DNA of 6,323 bases from JBFMAP01 sp964632135 (GTDB lineage: Archaea; Micrarchaeota; Micrarchaeia; Burarchaeales; JBFMAP01), in NCBI GenBank assembly GCA_964632135.1, contig CAZWEI010000057.1, forward strand, positions 1 to 6,323, read 5' to 3'. A program made the position numbers and the translations under genes. The notes under the pieces were generated by a model. That model ran no database searches. It saw only the letters and a list, made by a program, of their open reading frames with translations, and was not told where the DNA came from. Position 1 is the stretch's first letter. The number at the start of each line of letters is the position of its first letter. Of the stretch, positions 6,101-6,323 are shown one piece after another.

Positions 6101-6323
6101 TTTTTATCAGGACCTCGCTCGGAATGCTGGAAGGCGCGCTCACCCTGTCCGTGAGCATTGGCGCGGTCACGAGGACATTTCCGGAAACGACCTGCACGTT
6201 CCTTCCTGAAATCGTGATGTTGTAATCGTCAGGCGCGCGCAGGCTCAGGCGCGCGCTCGCGCCGTCCCCGCTGGAATAAACTTTATCAACGCCGCTCGCG
6301 AGATTGAACGCTATTTCGCGCGC
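6072..6323 (-). CDS. C-terminal part of a pilin-like surface protein (start beyond window)
   Basis: This frame is open from the right edge to TAG at 6072-6074 and gives 83 residues, beginning AREIAFNLASGVDKVYSSGD and ending VLIKNENGVVVLE. The pattern is an alpha helix with IA and V spacing, a Gly-Asp-Gly turn, L-x-L-R-A-P, YNITISG with one sequon at Asn35 of the visible part, and a closing strand with Asn-Gly turn. It is typical of the C-terminal half of small archaeal class III-signal proteins. Its N-terminal signal is outside the window, so the class is inferred from composition, secondary-structure pattern and position. Its end overlaps the next gene by 29 bases, so the two are very likely translated from one messenger. 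Confidence 0.8.
   Translation of the reverse strand, partial: AREIAFNLASGVDKVYSSGDGASARLSLRAPDDYNITISGRNVQVVSGNVLVTAPMLTDRVSAPSSIPSEVLIKNENGVVVLE

Noticed and set aside
5628..6209. Plus-strand open frame of 193 codons
   Set aside because: Antisense to two pilin-like genes with clear class III signals; Ser/Arg-rich with no domain pattern, start signal or promoter.
1..6323. CRISPR array, tRNA, rRNA or insertion sequence
   Set aside because: I saw no regularly spaced repeats, no cloverleaf-like segments, no transposase reading frame and no terminal inverted repeats around the AT-rich gene; the many short GC repeats follow from codon bias.

Overview
The window looks like part of an archaeal chromosome carrying the machinery of a type IV pilus-like (archaellum/pilus superfamily) system. 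The archaeal assignment rests on four things: a VirB11/GspE-type ATPase of the archaeal pilus kind, TadC-type platform proteins, several short proteins with class III (prepilin-like) signal sequences, and TATA-box promoters, one of them placed for a leaderless transcript. A small-genome or DPANN-like lineage is possible, because similar pilin-like clusters occur there, but the sequence does not fix the lineage. The window is almost fully coding, and no stretch over 300 bases lacks a gene.

Region 1 (1-3745, minus strand, read right to left) is an assembly-machine operon. A promoter near 3734-3741 precedes a 579-residue secretion ATPase with an N-terminal winged helix (1939-3678). Two tandem membrane platform proteins follow, each with one T2SSF domain (1041-1919 and 1-1021, the latter cut by the window edge). 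Both intergenic gaps are 19 bases, which suggests one transcript.

Region 2 (3746-4285, plus strand) is a single AT-rich gene (about 32% G+C by hand count). It encodes a 155-residue protein with a signal peptide and about four membrane segments, and has its own TATA box. It sits between the two pilus gene blocks in the opposite orientation and looks compositionally foreign.

Region 3 (4294-6323, minus strand) is a second pilus block: at least four consecutive overlapping or closely packed genes for small secreted or surface proteins. Three have a visible class III signal (a Lys/Arg-rich N-terminus, then Gly, then a hydrophobic helix). The fourth, at the right edge, is a C-terminal fragment of the same general type.

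Working model (inference): the ATPase powers a two-subunit membrane platform that assembles the pilin-like proteins, or a filament they prime or cap, outside the cell. The prepilin peptidase and an obvious abundant major pilin are not in the window.
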